23,405 bases of DNA. It comes from Bacillota bacterium. GTDB taxonomy: Bacteria > Bacillota > Clostridia > Lachnospirales > Lachnospiraceae. Below the pieces are notes generated by a model. The model had not been told where the DNA came from. It ran no database searches and saw nothing but the letters and a program-made list of their open reading frames with translations. The stretch is taken from positions 1-23,405 of the forward strand of contig JAEYRK010000042.1 in the NCBI GenBank assembly GCA_023435645.1, read 5' to 3'. The number at the start of each line of letters is the position of its first letter. Within the stretch, counting starts at the first letter, position 1. Position numbers and translations under genes: made by a program. Below, piece after piece: positions 6,679 through 15,686 of the stretch.

Positions 6679-7216
6679 CTGAAATCCTCCCCTCCAGCAC
6701 TTCTTTTAGTCGTAGCCTGGCTCGTGAAAGCCGGCTCTTGGCGGTGCCCTCCGCTATTCCTAAGGTCTTGGCAGCCTCAGTTAAGGTCATATCCTGAAAA
6801 TAAACACAAAGCACGATATCCCTATATTTCTCAGGTAAGGCTAGCACCGTATTCTTAACCAGGTGCTTCGTATCCTGCTTCTCAACTTCGTCATAATCAG
6901 CTTCGCTGACAATCGCATCCTCCTGATATTCCATCATCGGTACCACCCGCCTGTTCCAGGCACTCTTTAGGTAATCCTTGCAGGTATTGATTGTAATCCG
7001 AATGATCCAGGTCTTAATGCTTGAATTCCCTTCAAAGGTGGAAAGCTTCTGGTTCACCTTGATAAAAACATCCTGAAAAATATCCTCTGCCGTATGGACA
7101 TCCTTGACATACATGTATGCTGTCCGCAGTACATCGTTACCATATTGCCTCATTAAGGTTTCTATGTCATATGCAGGTGATTCTTCGGAGTTGTCGTTGC
7201 GTAATTCTCTTTGCAT
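6668..7216 (-). CDS. ECF-type RNA polymerase sigma factor (sigma-70 family)
   Basis: A 182-residue alternative sigma factor. Region 2 spans about 21-90 and includes VLRTAYMYVKDVHTAEDIFQDVFIKV and the promoter-melting/-10 segment around TWIIRITINTCKDYLKS. An acidic linker of about 30 residues follows. Region 4 spans about 120-176, with ALPEKYRDIVLCVYFQDMT and the helix-turn-helix LTEAAKTLGIAEGTAKSRLSRARLRLK that reads the -35 element. There is no region 1 or 3, as expected for ECF factors. GGGGG lies 8 bases before the ATG at 7216. The gene overlaps the downstream anti-sigma gene, and both share tandem promoters at 7280-7308 and 7352-7380. The regulon probably concerns the cell envelope, but that is inference from the membrane partner. 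Confidence 0.95.
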   Translation of the reverse strand: MQRELRNDNSEESPAYDIETLMRQYGNDVLRTAYMYVKDVHTAEDIFQDVFIKVNQKLSTFEGNSSIKTWIIRITINTCKDYLKSAWNRRVVPMMEYQEDAIVSEADYDEVEKQDTKHLVKNTVLALPEKYRDIVLCVYFQDMTLTEAAKTLGIAEGTAKSRLSRARLRLKEVLEGRISDEF

Positions 7217-7279
7217 CCTATTATCCCCCTATTAGTTATACCTTTATCATCATCTGTCTTCCATATACTGTATGGCAAT

Positions 7280-7308
7280 AGTATACAAGCTCTGATAGAG
7301 GATGTAAA
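7280..7308 (-). promoter_or_regulatory. Sigma-A promoter of the ECF sigma operon
   Basis: TTTACA (7308-7303) and TATACT (7285-7280) have a 17-base spacer, each matching 5 of 6 consensus bases. It would give a leader of about 55 bases and a basal supply of the sigma factor. A partial dyad ATACTGTAT...ATAGTATAC overlaps the -10 and start region. Confidence 0.65.
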
Positions 7309-7351
7309 TAATAAAATGGATGCAAGCTGCTTTCTCTTTGCTATCTGATGA

Positions 7352-7380
7352 TTAGACGCCGCACCCATATCATAAGTTCC
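7352..7380 (-). promoter_or_regulatory. ECF-type autoregulatory promoter
   Basis: The minus strand reads GGAACTT (7380-7374) and CGTCTAA (7358-7352), with 17 bases between GGAAC and CGTC. The AAC and CGTC cores at this spacing are the standard signature of ECF-dependent promoters in Firmicutes. It lies about 130 bases upstream of the ECF sigma start, suggesting the factor activates its own operon. Confidence 0.62.
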
Positions 7381-7401
7381 AAAAAAATGGTTGTTCCTAC
7401 A

Positions 7402-7419
7402 AATAATTTTGAAATTATT
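7402..7419. promoter_or_regulatory. AT-rich dyad just upstream of the ECF promoter
   Basis: AATAATTT and AAATTATT form an 8-bp inverted repeat with a 2-base centre, and GTTC/GAAC flank it loosely (7393-7396 and 7424-7427). It lies 21 bases upstream of the ECF -35. It could be an UP-like element, an operator or part of a weak terminator for the ABC gene; evidence is limited. Confidence 0.3.
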
Positions 7420-7489
7420 AATAAGAACGAATATTTCCGAGTCGATTTGCCAATGCTACTATGTTCCGGATTCCTTCATAGCTTCTATG

Positions 7490-9262
7490 TCAAGGCTTAA
7501 ACTCCAAGGAAGTCGTTGAATTTTTAGAGTCAAAGGCCATGCGGTAAAGACCCGCATAGATTCCATTCATAGCCAGCAGCTCCTCATGGCTTCCGGTCTC
7601 CTTAATTCCTTCCTCTGTCAGCACCAGAATCTTCTTTGCATTTTTGATTGTAGTCAGTCTGTGGGCAATGACAAAGGTTGTCCTGTTCTTCGCCAGCTTT
7701 TCTAAGGAATCCTGAACCACCTTCTCACTCTCATTATCCAGAGAGGAGGTAGCCTCATCAAATATAAGCACCGGAGGATTTTTTAAGAATACCCTGGCAA
7801 TGCTTAGCCTCTGCTTCTGGCCGCCGGACAGCTTAATCCCTCTCTGTCCGATATAGGTATGATATCCGTCCGGAAGACTCAGGATGAAGTCATGGGCATT
7901 GGCATTCTTCGCAGCCTCCATAATTTCTTCCTCTGTTGCCTCCGGTTTACCATAGCGGATATTCTCCATCACTGTACCGGCAAACAGATAGACATCCTGC
8001 TGCACAATTCCGATGTTTTTTCGCAGGGAATTCAACTTAATCCTTCTGATATCAATTCCATCGATGGTGATGCTACCCTCCGATACCTCATAAAATCTTG
8101 GGATCAGGCTACACATGGTCGTCTTGCCTACACCGGAGGACCCCACCAGAGCAACATATTCTCCAGCCTCCACCTTCAGGTTAATGTCCCGGAACACCTC
8201 TGCTGCCGTATCATTGTACTTAAATGCCACCTGCTGGAATTCTATCTCACCTTTTACCTCCTTTAGGGTCAGTGCTTCCGGCTGGTCAACAATATCCGGT
8301 TCAACCTCCATAAGATCAAAGAAGCGATCAAAACCGGTCATGCCGTTTTGGAACTGCTCCGTGAAATTAATCAGCTTCTTCACCGGATCAATCAGATTAT
8401 TAATGTAGAGGAGAAAGGTCAGGAGGTCTCCGATATTAATCACCTTACGGGTAATAAACAGACCTCCACCAGCGATGACTGCAACATTGATTAGCCCTAT
8501 GAACAGGGAAAGACCCGAGTGAAAGCAGGACATGTTCCAATAGCTTTTTCTTTTGCTGTCAACAAATCTGGAATTCCCCTCCATGAATTTATCGATCTCC
8601 ATGCCCTCATTGGCAAAGGATTTTACGACACGGATTCCTGATAGATTATCTTCGATCCGCGCATTGATATCCGCTATCTTCTCTCTATTATTGCGAAAGG
8701 CTCTGCTCATCCTCTTTCTCATTTTAAGGGCAAAGAAAAGCATGATGGGAAGGAAAGCAAATACTATTAAGGTAAGGGACAGATCAATCCGAACTAAGAT
8801 GATAAAGGCTCCTACAAATTTTATCACCGAGATTACGATGTCCTCGGGACCATGATGACAAAGCTCCGTCACATCAAATAAATCATTTGTAATCCTGGAC
8901 ATCAGCTGGCCGGTCTTCTGATTATCAAAGAAGTTAAAGGAAAGCTTCTGATAATGCATGAAGAGATCATTCCTCATATCGAACTCCATCTTAGCCCCCA
9001 TGATGTGACCCTGGTAGGTGGTAAAGAAGTTACTGATAAATTCCAGCACTAAGAGACCGAGCATTAGAAACAACAGCTTAATAATCATCGGATAAGCCTG
9101 TGCTAATTCATAGTTTACTAATATATCATTGGTAATATATCTTACTATCATCGGGTATACCAATGAGATTGCCGCAGCCAGTAGGGCAAAGAATAAATCC
9201 GCATAGAATAAACCCAAATACGGCCGATAATAAGATAAAAGCTTCTTCATTTTTTTGCTCAT
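7490..9262 (-). CDS. ABC exporter, fused transmembrane and ATP-binding domains
   Basis: A 590-residue half-transporter expected to work as a homo- or heterodimer in the cytoplasmic membrane. Residues about 1-300 hold the six-helix exporter domain, including the coupling-helix region FDNQKTGQLMSRITND. About 338-570 hold the nucleotide-binding domain: Walker A GSSGVGKTT (374-382), Q-loop GIVQQD, signature LSGGQ (478-482), Walker B VLIFDE (498-503), D-loop SSLD and switch His in IAHR (H534). All catalytic residues are present, including the Glu after Walker B. The start at 9262 is chosen because GGAG lies 5 bases upstream; an upstream in-frame ATG at 9301 lacks a ribosome site. The substrate (drug, lipid or peptide) cannot be told. 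It stands alone, without a second half-transporter beside it, and no clear promoter is seen after the pfkA terminator. Confidence 0.9.
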   Translation of the reverse strand: MSKKMKKLLSYYRPYLGLFYADLFFALLAAAISLVYPMIVRYITNDILVNYELAQAYPMIIKLLFLMLGLLVLEFISNFFTTYQGHIMGAKMEFDMRNDLFMHYQKLSFNFFDNQKTGQLMSRITNDLFDVTELCHHGPEDIVISVIKFVGAFIILVRIDLSLTLIVFAFLPIMLFFALKMRKRMSRAFRNNREKIADINARIEDNLSGIRVVKSFANEGMEIDKFMEGNSRFVDSKRKSYWNMSCFHSGLSLFIGLINVAVIAGGGLFITRKVINIGDLLTFLLYINNLIDPVKKLINFTEQFQNGMTGFDRFFDLMEVEPDIVDQPEALTLKEVKGEIEFQQVAFKYNDTAAEVFRDINLKVEAGEYVALVGSSGVGKTTMCSLIPRFYEVSEGSITIDGIDIRRIKLNSLRKNIGIVQQDVYLFAGTVMENIRYGKPEATEEEIMEAAKNANAHDFILSLPDGYHTYIGQRGIKLSGGQKQRLSIARVFLKNPPVLIFDEATSSLDNESEKVVQDSLEKLAKNRTTFVIAHRLTTIKNAKKILVLTEEGIKETGSHEELLAMNGIYAGLYRMAFDSKNSTTSLEFKP

Positions 9263-9325
9263 AAGGACTCCATTCTGGCTCTGTTCAGGCTGCCCCAGCA
9301 TTGGAATGATTCGCTGCTTTCAGAT

Positions 9326-9358
9326 AAGTAAAAGCGCGTTATCTTAATAACGCGCTGT
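9326..9358 (-). terminator. Rho-independent terminator after pfkA
   Basis: A perfect 10-bp stem AGCGCGTTAT (9333-9342) and ATAACGCGCT (9347-9356) with a 4-base loop; the minus strand continues TTTACTTA and the plus strand GTTTTTAC. It is about 105 bases after the pfkA stop. A second small hairpin ACCGGC/GCCGGT lies at 9378-9391. Confidence 0.75.
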
Positions 9359-9460
9359 TTTTACTCATGACAAGTGTACCGGCAAGCCGGTTCCTCTTGC
9401 TGTAAAAAGCAATACATGTCCGCCGATCAGGCAGGCTGCCGCTCCTATTGTTCGTAACTT

Positions 9461-10435
9461 TTATTTGGAAAGTCTCTTAGACAGGTCATACATATACTGG
9501 TCGATATCCTTGGTCATAGCCAGTGCTTCTTCAATGTCGTAATCCACGAACTCCCCATGCATATGAGCGATGATTCGGTTGCTTCCTCCGGCGCACAGGA
9601 TATCCACAGCCTTTGCACCCATGGCCGATCCATAATAGCGGTCTCGTGCAGTTGGGCTTCCGCCTCTTTGGGCATGACCAATGATTGTAGCTCTGGTCTC
9701 CATTCCGGTCGCAGCTTCAATTCTCTTCGCCATTCCGTAGGAATCACCGATACCCTCCGCATTGATAATGATATAATGCTTCTTCCCGGATTCTCGTCTG
9801 TTATTTATCTTTTTGATGATTCTCTGCTCATCATAATCATAACGCTCTGTAATCAGGATTTCCTCTGCTCCGTTAGAGATACCGCACCACAAGGCAATAT
9901 AGCCGGCATTTCTGCCCATAACCTCAATAATACTGCAGCGCTCATGGGAGGTGGAGGTATCCCTTACCTTATCGATGGTCTCCATTGCTGTGTTGACCGC
10001 AGTATCAAAACCGATGGTATAATCCGTACAGGCAATATCCAGGTCAATCGTACCGGGAATTCCTACGGCATTCACACCACGCTTCGCCAACGCCTGGGCA
10101 CCCTTGAAGGAGCCATCGCCTCCAATGACTACCAGTCCGTCTATCCCATGCTTCTTACAAATCTCGGCACCTCTGTCCTGCCCCTCCGGTTTCACGAATT
10201 CCGGGCACCGTGCCGTATAGAGGACGGTTCCTCCGCGCTGAATGATATCCGATACGCTCTTGGAATCCATATCAATGATATCCTCTTCCAATAGCCCCAT
10301 ATAACCTCTTCTGATACCCTTAACCTGGATACCTTCACCCAATGCAGTTCTGACAACTGCACGGATGGCAGCATTCATACCCGGCGCATCCCCGCCGCTT
10401 GTTAATACCCCTATGGTATTTACTTTATTTGCCAT
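9461..10435 (-). CDS. pfkA: ATP-dependent 6-phosphofructokinase
   Basis: A 324-residue glycolytic enzyme that phosphorylates fructose 6-phosphate with ATP. Visible motifs are TSGGDAPGMNAAIR (12-25, ATP site), GGDGS (105-109, where Gly108 predicts ATP and not pyrophosphate use), PGTIDLD (127-133, catalytic D131), MGRNAGYIAL near 172-181 and AQRGGSP near 255-261. The length matches the bacterial allosteric tetramer type. The usual TIDND is TIDLD here, replacing a conserved Asn by Leu. GGAGG lies 8 bases before the ATG. It is 36 bases downstream of dnaE with no terminator between, so the two are co-transcribed from the promoter at 14006-14034. Confidence 0.96.
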   Translation of the reverse strand: MANKVNTIGVLTSGGDAPGMNAAIRAVVRTALGEGIQVKGIRRGYMGLLEEDIIDMDSKSVSDIIQRGGTVLYTARCPEFVKPEGQDRGAEICKKHGIDGLVVIGGDGSFKGAQALAKRGVNAVGIPGTIDLDIACTDYTIGFDTAVNTAMETIDKVRDTSTSHERCSIIEVMGRNAGYIALWCGISNGAEEILITERYDYDEQRIIKKINNRRESGKKHYIIINAEGIGDSYGMAKRIEAATGMETRATIIGHAQRGGSPTARDRYYGSAMGAKAVDILCAGGSNRIIAHMHGEFVDYDIEEALAMTKDIDQYMYDLSKRLSK

Positions 10436-10471
10436 ATTATTTCCTCCGCTTCATCTAAGGTCTATAGTATT

Positions 10472-13400
10472 CTAGACCATTTTTTTCATATTTTCAATAC
10501 TCTTTTCTGTGATTCGGATATTTTCTTCATGGTAGATTGCCTTCAGTCTGTCAATCAATTCCTTTCCGGCTTTGGTACTCCTGCTTTTTGGCAGTATTTT
10601 GATCTGCTTCTCTTCACTGCAATAGATGGTTACCGTATCATTCCCGTCATATTCCCCCAGCAGGGAGAACAGTGCCGGCTCATCCTTCAGATAATCCTTG
10701 ACGCAGGGATACTTGATCCAGATTTCCTTTAAAATACTGTCAAAGGGGATAATCTCCTGACAGATCAGCTTCGCCGCCTTATCCTCCTCTACAGTCACTC
10801 TGCCACGAACAAATATCTTGGTATCCTGCTCCAGAAGCTGTTTATATTTTTCAAAATCCTTCGGGAACAGGATCACCTCCACAATTCCAAACAGGTCCTC
10901 CAGCATCAAAAAGGCCATCATGCTGTTATTTCTCGTTGACTTGACAGTCTTACCGATTATCATGCCGCCAAGCATTTCCGTATTGCCATCCACTGCCTTC
11001 GGTCTCCCGGTTTCCTCCTCTATCTGAAAGTCATTGGAGTAAGCCGTGACATTCTTTCGGATTCGTTCCTCATATTCCTCCAGCGGATGCCCGCTCACAT
11101 AGATTCCGAGTACCTCCTTCTCTAAGGCAAGCAGCTGATCCTTACTATACTCGCTGACCTCGGGCATGGTCATTTCATAGTCCCTTAGCTCCTCTTGCCC
11201 TTCCATATCAAATAGGGTGATCTGGCCTGTCAGGGATTTCTTCTTATCTGCCGCCAGCTGGTCCAAGATCTGGATATAGCTCATCATCAGTTGTCTGCGG
11301 TTCGGGTGAAGATTACTGAACACTCCAGCTTTAATAAAGCTCTCTACGGTTCTTTTATTAACCTCCTTCCCCGACAGACGGGCTGCAAAATCCTTCAGGC
11401 TTTGATAGGGACCGTTCTCGTCCCTCTCCTGCACAATCGCCTCAATTACCGGTCTTCCCAGCCCCTTGATGGCAGAAAGAGCATAGCGAATCGCTCCGTT
11501 TGATACTGTGAATACTGCATCTCCCTCATTGATATCCGGTGGTAGAATCTGAATGTCCATCTGCCTGCAGGTATGGATGTATTCTGATACCTTGCCGGGA
11601 TTATCAATGACAGAGGTCATCAGTGCAGCCATAAATTCCACCGGATAATAGCATTTTAAATAAGCCGTTTCATAGGAAACCACCGCATAGGCTGCAGCAT
11701 GGGATTTATTAAAGGCATATTTCGCAAAATCCATCATTTCATCAAAGATATGATTTGCTACAGTCTCCGGGATACCGTTCTTCACACAGCCCGGTACACC
11801 TTCCTCTGCATTGCCATAGACAAAGGTCTGCCGCTCCTTGATCATTACGGATTCCTTCTTCTTAGACATGGCTCTGCGGACCAGATCACTGCGGCCATAG
11901 CTGTAGCCTGCCAGGTCCCGCACAATCTGCATTACCTGCTCCTGATATACGATACAGCCGTAGGTCGGTGACAGAATGGGCTGGAGCTGAGGGCATTCAT
12001 AAACCACCTGTCCCGCCTCATTCTTACCCTTGACGTATTTCGGAATAAAATCCATCGGACCCGGCCGATAGAGTGCAATTCCTGCTATGATATCCTCCAG
12101 GGTTCGGGGCTTCAGCTCCTTCATGAAGCTCTTCATCCCGGAGCTTTCCAGCTGGAACACCCCCTCAGTCTTCGCGGAGGAGATTAAGTCATATACCTTA
12201 CTATCATTATAATCTATTTGCTTAATATTTAGTTTATTCGAGGCGTCCCGGTTCTTATTCACCAGAGCAACCGCATTCTGAATCACCGTAAGCGTTCTGA
12301 GTCCCAAAAAATCCATCTTCAAAAGACCCAGCTCCTCAAGGGTAGTCATCGGAAACTGCGTCGTAACGGAATCATCGGAGGATCTGGATAAGGGGACATA
12401 TTCCATAATGCTTTCCTTACCGATTACAACTCCCGCAGCATGCATGGAGGTATGTCTGGGCAGTCCCTCCAGTCTTCTTGACATATCAATCAGATACTTT
12501 ACATCGGGATCACTCTCATACAGCTTATTCAAATCCGTATTGTATTTTAACGCCTTCTCAATCGTAATTCCGATCTCGGTTGGTATCATCTTCGCCACAG
12601 TATCCACTTGAGCATAGGGAAGATCCAGGGCACGACCCACATCCCGGATGACAGCTCGGGCAGCCATGGTTCCGAAGGTAACGATCTGTACCACCTTATC
12701 CTTACCGTATTTTCCGGTAACATAATCGATTACCTCCTGCCTGCGCTCATAGCAGAAATCAATATCTATATCGGGCATCGTCAGACGCTCGGGGTTTAAG
12801 AAGCGTTCAAACAGCAGATTGTATTTGATTGGATCAATATCCGTGATCCCTAAGGAGTAGGACACGATGGAGCCGGCAGCAGAGCCCCTGCCGGGACCTA
12901 CCATAATACCATGATCCTTCGCATACTTGATGAAATCCCAGGTAATCAGAAAATAATCCACAAAGCCCATATCCTGAATGGTCTTAAGCTCAAAGTCCAG
13001 TCTTTCTGAAAGCTCCTGCGATACCTGCTTGTAGCGGTTGGCCAAGCCCTCTCTGCAAAGCCTAGTCAGATACTCGAAGGCAGTGAAGGGAGCCGGAACC
13101 GGATAGACCGGGAGCTTGTATTCTCCGAAGGTAATCGTAACATTACAACGCTTCGCTATCTCATAGGCTTGCTCCAAGGCCTCCCTAGCATAGGGGAAGA
13201 CGGAATACATCTCTTCCGGGGATTTCAGATAATACTGCCCTCCCTCATAACGCATCCTGTTCTCCTCATTGACCTTCTTCTGGGTCTGGATGCAGAGCAG
13301 GATATCATGGGGATCCGCATCCTCTGCATAGGTATAATGGACGTCATTCGTCGCCACCAGCTTAATTCCGGTCTCCTGGGACATCCGAATCAGTCCTTGA

Positions 13401-13960
13401 TTCACGGTTTTCTGCTCAGGAAGTCCATGATCCTGAAGCTCCAGGAAGAAATGATTCTCCCCAAAGATCCTCCTCAGCTTAAGGGCAGCCTCCTTCGCCT
13501 CCGCAAAAAAGCCCCTCCGAAGGTTTGAGGCGACCTCTCCGCCGAGGCAGGCACTTAAGGCAATGATCCCCTCATGATACTGGTTCAGTATTTCATAATC
13601 TATTCTCGGTTTATAATAAAAGCCCTCTAGGAAGCCGATGGATACAATTTTCATCAGATTCTGGTATCCTGTATTATTCTCAGCCAGCAGCACCAGATGA
13701 TGATAGCGGTCCTCGGAGGCTCCGGTCTCCCGATCCAGTCTGGAGTTCGGTGCCACATAGACCTCACAGCCGATGATTGGTTTGATATCCTCTGACACAC
13801 AGGTCTTGTAGAAATCAATGACTCCATACATTACTCCATGATCTGTTATGGACAGACTGTCCATACCCAGCTCCTTCGCACGGAGCACCAGCTCCTTAAT
13901 TTTACCGGAGCCATCCAGAAGACTATATTCCGTATGTAGATGCAAGTGGGTAAAATTCAT
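10472..13960 (-). CDS. dnaE: DNA polymerase III alpha subunit (DnaE)
   Basis: A 1162-residue replicative polymerase subunit. The PHP domain is at the N-terminus (HLHLHTEYSLLDG at 5-17, TDHG at 39-42). The C-family polymerase core follows, with GPGRGSAAGS (355-364) and catalytic acids D399 and D401 in PDIDIDF and D550 in LKMDFLGLRT. The tandem helix-hairpin-helix lies around 815-880 (LSAIKGLGRPVIEAI), and an OB-fold around 985-1070 (MIIGKTVKSTRNNSMMAFLMLED). AGGAGG precedes the ATG by 6 bases. Low-GC Firmicutes usually also carry PolC, so this protein may act mainly in primer extension with PolC, but PolC lies outside the window. It heads an operon with pfkA. Confidence 0.97.
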   Translation of the reverse strand: MNFTHLHLHTEYSLLDGSGKIKELVLRAKELGMDSLSITDHGVMYGVIDFYKTCVSEDIKPIIGCEVYVAPNSRLDRETGASEDRYHHLVLLAENNTGYQNLMKIVSIGFLEGFYYKPRIDYEILNQYHEGIIALSACLGGEVASNLRRGFFAEAKEAALKLRRIFGENHFFLELQDHGLPEQKTVNQGLIRMSQETGIKLVATNDVHYTYAEDADPHDILLCIQTQKKVNEENRMRYEGGQYYLKSPEEMYSVFPYAREALEQAYEIAKRCNVTITFGEYKLPVYPVPAPFTAFEYLTRLCREGLANRYKQVSQELSERLDFELKTIQDMGFVDYFLITWDFIKYAKDHGIMVGPGRGSAAGSIVSYSLGITDIDPIKYNLLFERFLNPERLTMPDIDIDFCYERRQEVIDYVTGKYGKDKVVQIVTFGTMAARAVIRDVGRALDLPYAQVDTVAKMIPTEIGITIEKALKYNTDLNKLYESDPDVKYLIDMSRRLEGLPRHTSMHAAGVVIGKESIMEYVPLSRSSDDSVTTQFPMTTLEELGLLKMDFLGLRTLTVIQNAVALVNKNRDASNKLNIKQIDYNDSKVYDLISSAKTEGVFQLESSGMKSFMKELKPRTLEDIIAGIALYRPGPMDFIPKYVKGKNEAGQVVYECPQLQPILSPTYGCIVYQEQVMQIVRDLAGYSYGRSDLVRRAMSKKKESVMIKERQTFVYGNAEEGVPGCVKNGIPETVANHIFDEMMDFAKYAFNKSHAAAYAVVSYETAYLKCYYPVEFMAALMTSVIDNPGKVSEYIHTCRQMDIQILPPDINEGDAVFTVSNGAIRYALSAIKGLGRPVIEAIVQERDENGPYQSLKDFAARLSGKEVNKRTVESFIKAGVFSNLHPNRRQLMMSYIQILDQLAADKKKSLTGQITLFDMEGQEELRDYEMTMPEVSEYSKDQLLALEKEVLGIYVSGHPLEEYEERIRKNVTAYSNDFQIEEETGRPKAVDGNTEMLGGMIIGKTVKSTRNNSMMAFLMLEDLFGIVEVILFPKDFEKYKQLLEQDTKIFVRGRVTVEEDKAAKLICQEIIPFDSILKEIWIKYPCVKDYLKDEPALFSLLGEYDGNDTVTIYCSEEKQIKILPKSRSTKAGKELIDRLKAIYHEENIRITEKSIENMKKMV

Positions 13961-14005
13961 ATCCTTCCTCCTTTCGACTCCTTCGTATTGGTCTAAATCT
14001 ATTCT

Positions 14006-14034
14006 ATTGTATCATTGCAGAAGGTGTGAAGCAA
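14006..14034 (-). promoter_or_regulatory. Sigma-A promoter of the dnaE-pfkA operon
   Basis: TTGCTT (14034-14029) and TACAAT (14011-14006) are 17 bases apart, about 46 bases before the dnaE ATG. The remaining 14040-14130 holds no clear signal. Confidence 0.72.
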
Positions 14035-14130
14035 CGATTTTATCAATATAAGTGCACCGAAATCGTAGCGGCTGAGTATACCAAAGGTCCCTCCGATTAG
14101 CGTGTAACTGCCCGGTGCAGCAAACCGGTA

Positions 14131-14170
14131 ATAAAAAAGGAACCTCTCCAATTCCAAGGAGAGATTCCTT
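14131..14170 (-). terminator. Rho-independent terminator of the polysaccharide deacetylase gene
   Basis: Minus strand AAGGAA-TCTCTCC, an 8-base loop, then GGAGAGG-TTCCTT and a T tract (TTTTTTATT); 12 of 13 pairs match. It begins 4 bases after the stop codon, so its upstream arm almost touches the gene. Confidence 0.9.
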
Positions 14171-14174
14171 ATCA

Positions 14175-15620
14175 TTACCAGTCTCGTGCAGGACGTTCCG
14201 GATCTATAATCTTACTTAAATCATCAAATAAATCAGTAAGTCTTTCCGGGAACTGCAGCATTGCCTGTCCATCCAACGGTCTTCTGGTCATTCTCACATA
14301 ATCCTCTTTAATGTGCATCCAGGGACCCTTGTTCACACCACAGTAATAATCAAAGCCCATTTCCTTCAGCATAGCAAACTTATCACTGCTATAGTGGCCC
14401 ATCGTGGTCTCAATGTCCACTCCATAGGGGAAGATCAAGATATCCGTGGGTCCGGTAATGGGCTCCACCTCATCCCTCCAGCGCTTCGCATCTGTCTCTA
14501 CCTGGGCGAAGGTTCTGGTCTGCATATTCTTATGACCCCAGCTATGGGAAGCAAATTCCCACCCATTTGCCTTCATTGCATCTGCTACTGCTTTCGCAGT
14601 TTGCTTATCCTGCTCATAGGTCGGTGAGGTCGGATCGTTTGTACGATAGCCCAGGGCACCTTCATAGCCGGTCAGAGCGATAATGCCCTTTGCCCCACGA
14701 TAGGAGAAATCCGGATGCTCCTCAACAAACTCATCAATAATCGGAACCATGTCAAAGGCGCCATAGGTGATGGTGCCGTCCTGAAGCTTCATCTCACAGG
14801 TTACCTTGCCATCCTCACCGATTACCAGCCGTGTGGCAAAGCCGTCACCTTCCATATAATCATAATAATTGACATCATCCTGTGATAGGACAAAGGGCTT
14901 CTTCCCCGGAGGCAAATAAATCTCCTGGGCCTTAAACACCTTGCTACCATCCTCCAAGGTTACCTCCTTGGCGATATCATGGATACTGATCAGGATATAT
15001 CCATCCTCATACATTTCCTGCATCATTTGCTTAAATTCGTATATGGTTGTCATATACATATTATAGCCTGCTGCGTCATAATCCCCGTCAAAGGCAAGGG
15101 AATTATCCGCAATCAAGGAATGAAAGAACACATGGTTAAACTGGGTAACAGAATCATAGGACCCACCATACAGTACCAGGGAGGCCTTCTCTGCCTCAAT
15201 ATCGGTAATTGCCTTCGTAAGGACCGGATATACCTGATATCCGCCTTCCTTCCCCTGATAGCCCTTGATCATCTCAATCGCACCGTCATAGTCATAGCTG
15301 AGGGTAAGACGTCTCGCCTGTGCGATCAGCTCTTCCCTCTCGGCAGCTTCCTTCTGCAGTCTTTCCTGCTCTGCCAATGCTTCCTTCTGCTCAGGAGTCA
15401 GCGTTTCCTTAGGATCCGGTTGACTCTTATTATCCCCCGGTGAATCATTTTCTGTATTATTCTTCACTTCTCCTACGGTTTTCGGGTCCTTATTCAAAGT
15501 GGTTATCATATAATAAGTACCAAACAAAAGGACAAGTATTCCTACTTCAAGCAGAATGATCCATTTCAATCTGCCTCTTGATTTTCTTGGTTTTCTACGG
15601 TTATTTGCCACCGCGATCAT
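14175..15620 (-). CDS. Membrane-anchored polysaccharide deacetylase (NodB homology, CE4)
   Basis: A 481-residue protein with an N-terminal membrane anchor (about 19-42, LKWIILLEVGILVLLFGTYY), a charged linker, a probable coiled coil (about 75-105, rich in Glu/Gln/Lys) and an external catalytic part. The metal and base residues are recognisable: motif 1 SQDD with D248/D249, motif 2 H359-S-W-G-H363, and motif 3 FPYG (397-400). It is expected to remove N- or O-acetyl groups from a cell-wall or other glycan. The motif 1 to motif 2 distance is about 110 residues, roughly twice the usual. The ATG at 15620 is preferred: AAGGGG lies just upstream, whereas the in-frame ATG at 15677 would be only about 3 bases from the predicted transcription start. 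It is a single-gene unit. Confidence 0.88.
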   Translation of the reverse strand: MIAVANNRRKPRKSRGRLKWIILLEVGILVLLFGTYYMITTLNKDPKTVGEVKNNTENDSPGDNKSQPDPKETLTPEQKEALAEQERLQKEAAEREELIAQARRLTLSYDYDGAIEMIKGYQGKEGGYQVYPVLTKAITDIEAEKASLVLYGGSYDSVTQFNHVFFHSLIADNSLAFDGDYDAAGYNMYMTTIYEFKQMMQEMYEDGYILISIHDIAKEVTLEDGSKVFKAQEIYLPPGKKPFVLSQDDVNYYDYMEGDGFATRLVIGEDGKVTCEMKLQDGTITYGAFDMVPIIDEFVEEHPDFSYRGAKGIIALTGYEGALGYRTNDPTSPTYEQDKQTAKAVADAMKANGWEFASHSWGHKNMQTRTFAQVETDAKRWRDEVEPITGPTDILIFPYGVDIETTMGHYSSDKFAMLKEMGFDYYCGVNKGPWMHIKEDYVRMTRRPLDGQAMLQFPERLTDLFDDLSKIIDPERPARDW

Positions 15621-15686
15621 ACACCCCTTTCTTTTTAATGAACGCTTTTTCGCCTCATATGTATTAGCATAATCCATATTGCTGTT

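Noticed and set aside
9557..10294. A long plus-strand open frame opposite pfkA
   Set aside because: It is the antisense shadow of a strongly conserved gene; no ribosome site and no family resemblance.
14600..14700. Apparent loss of the deacetylase catalytic Asp pair at ALTGYEG
   Set aside because: The real motif 1 is SQDD about 70 residues earlier, with both Asp residues present, so the enzyme is not obviously dead.
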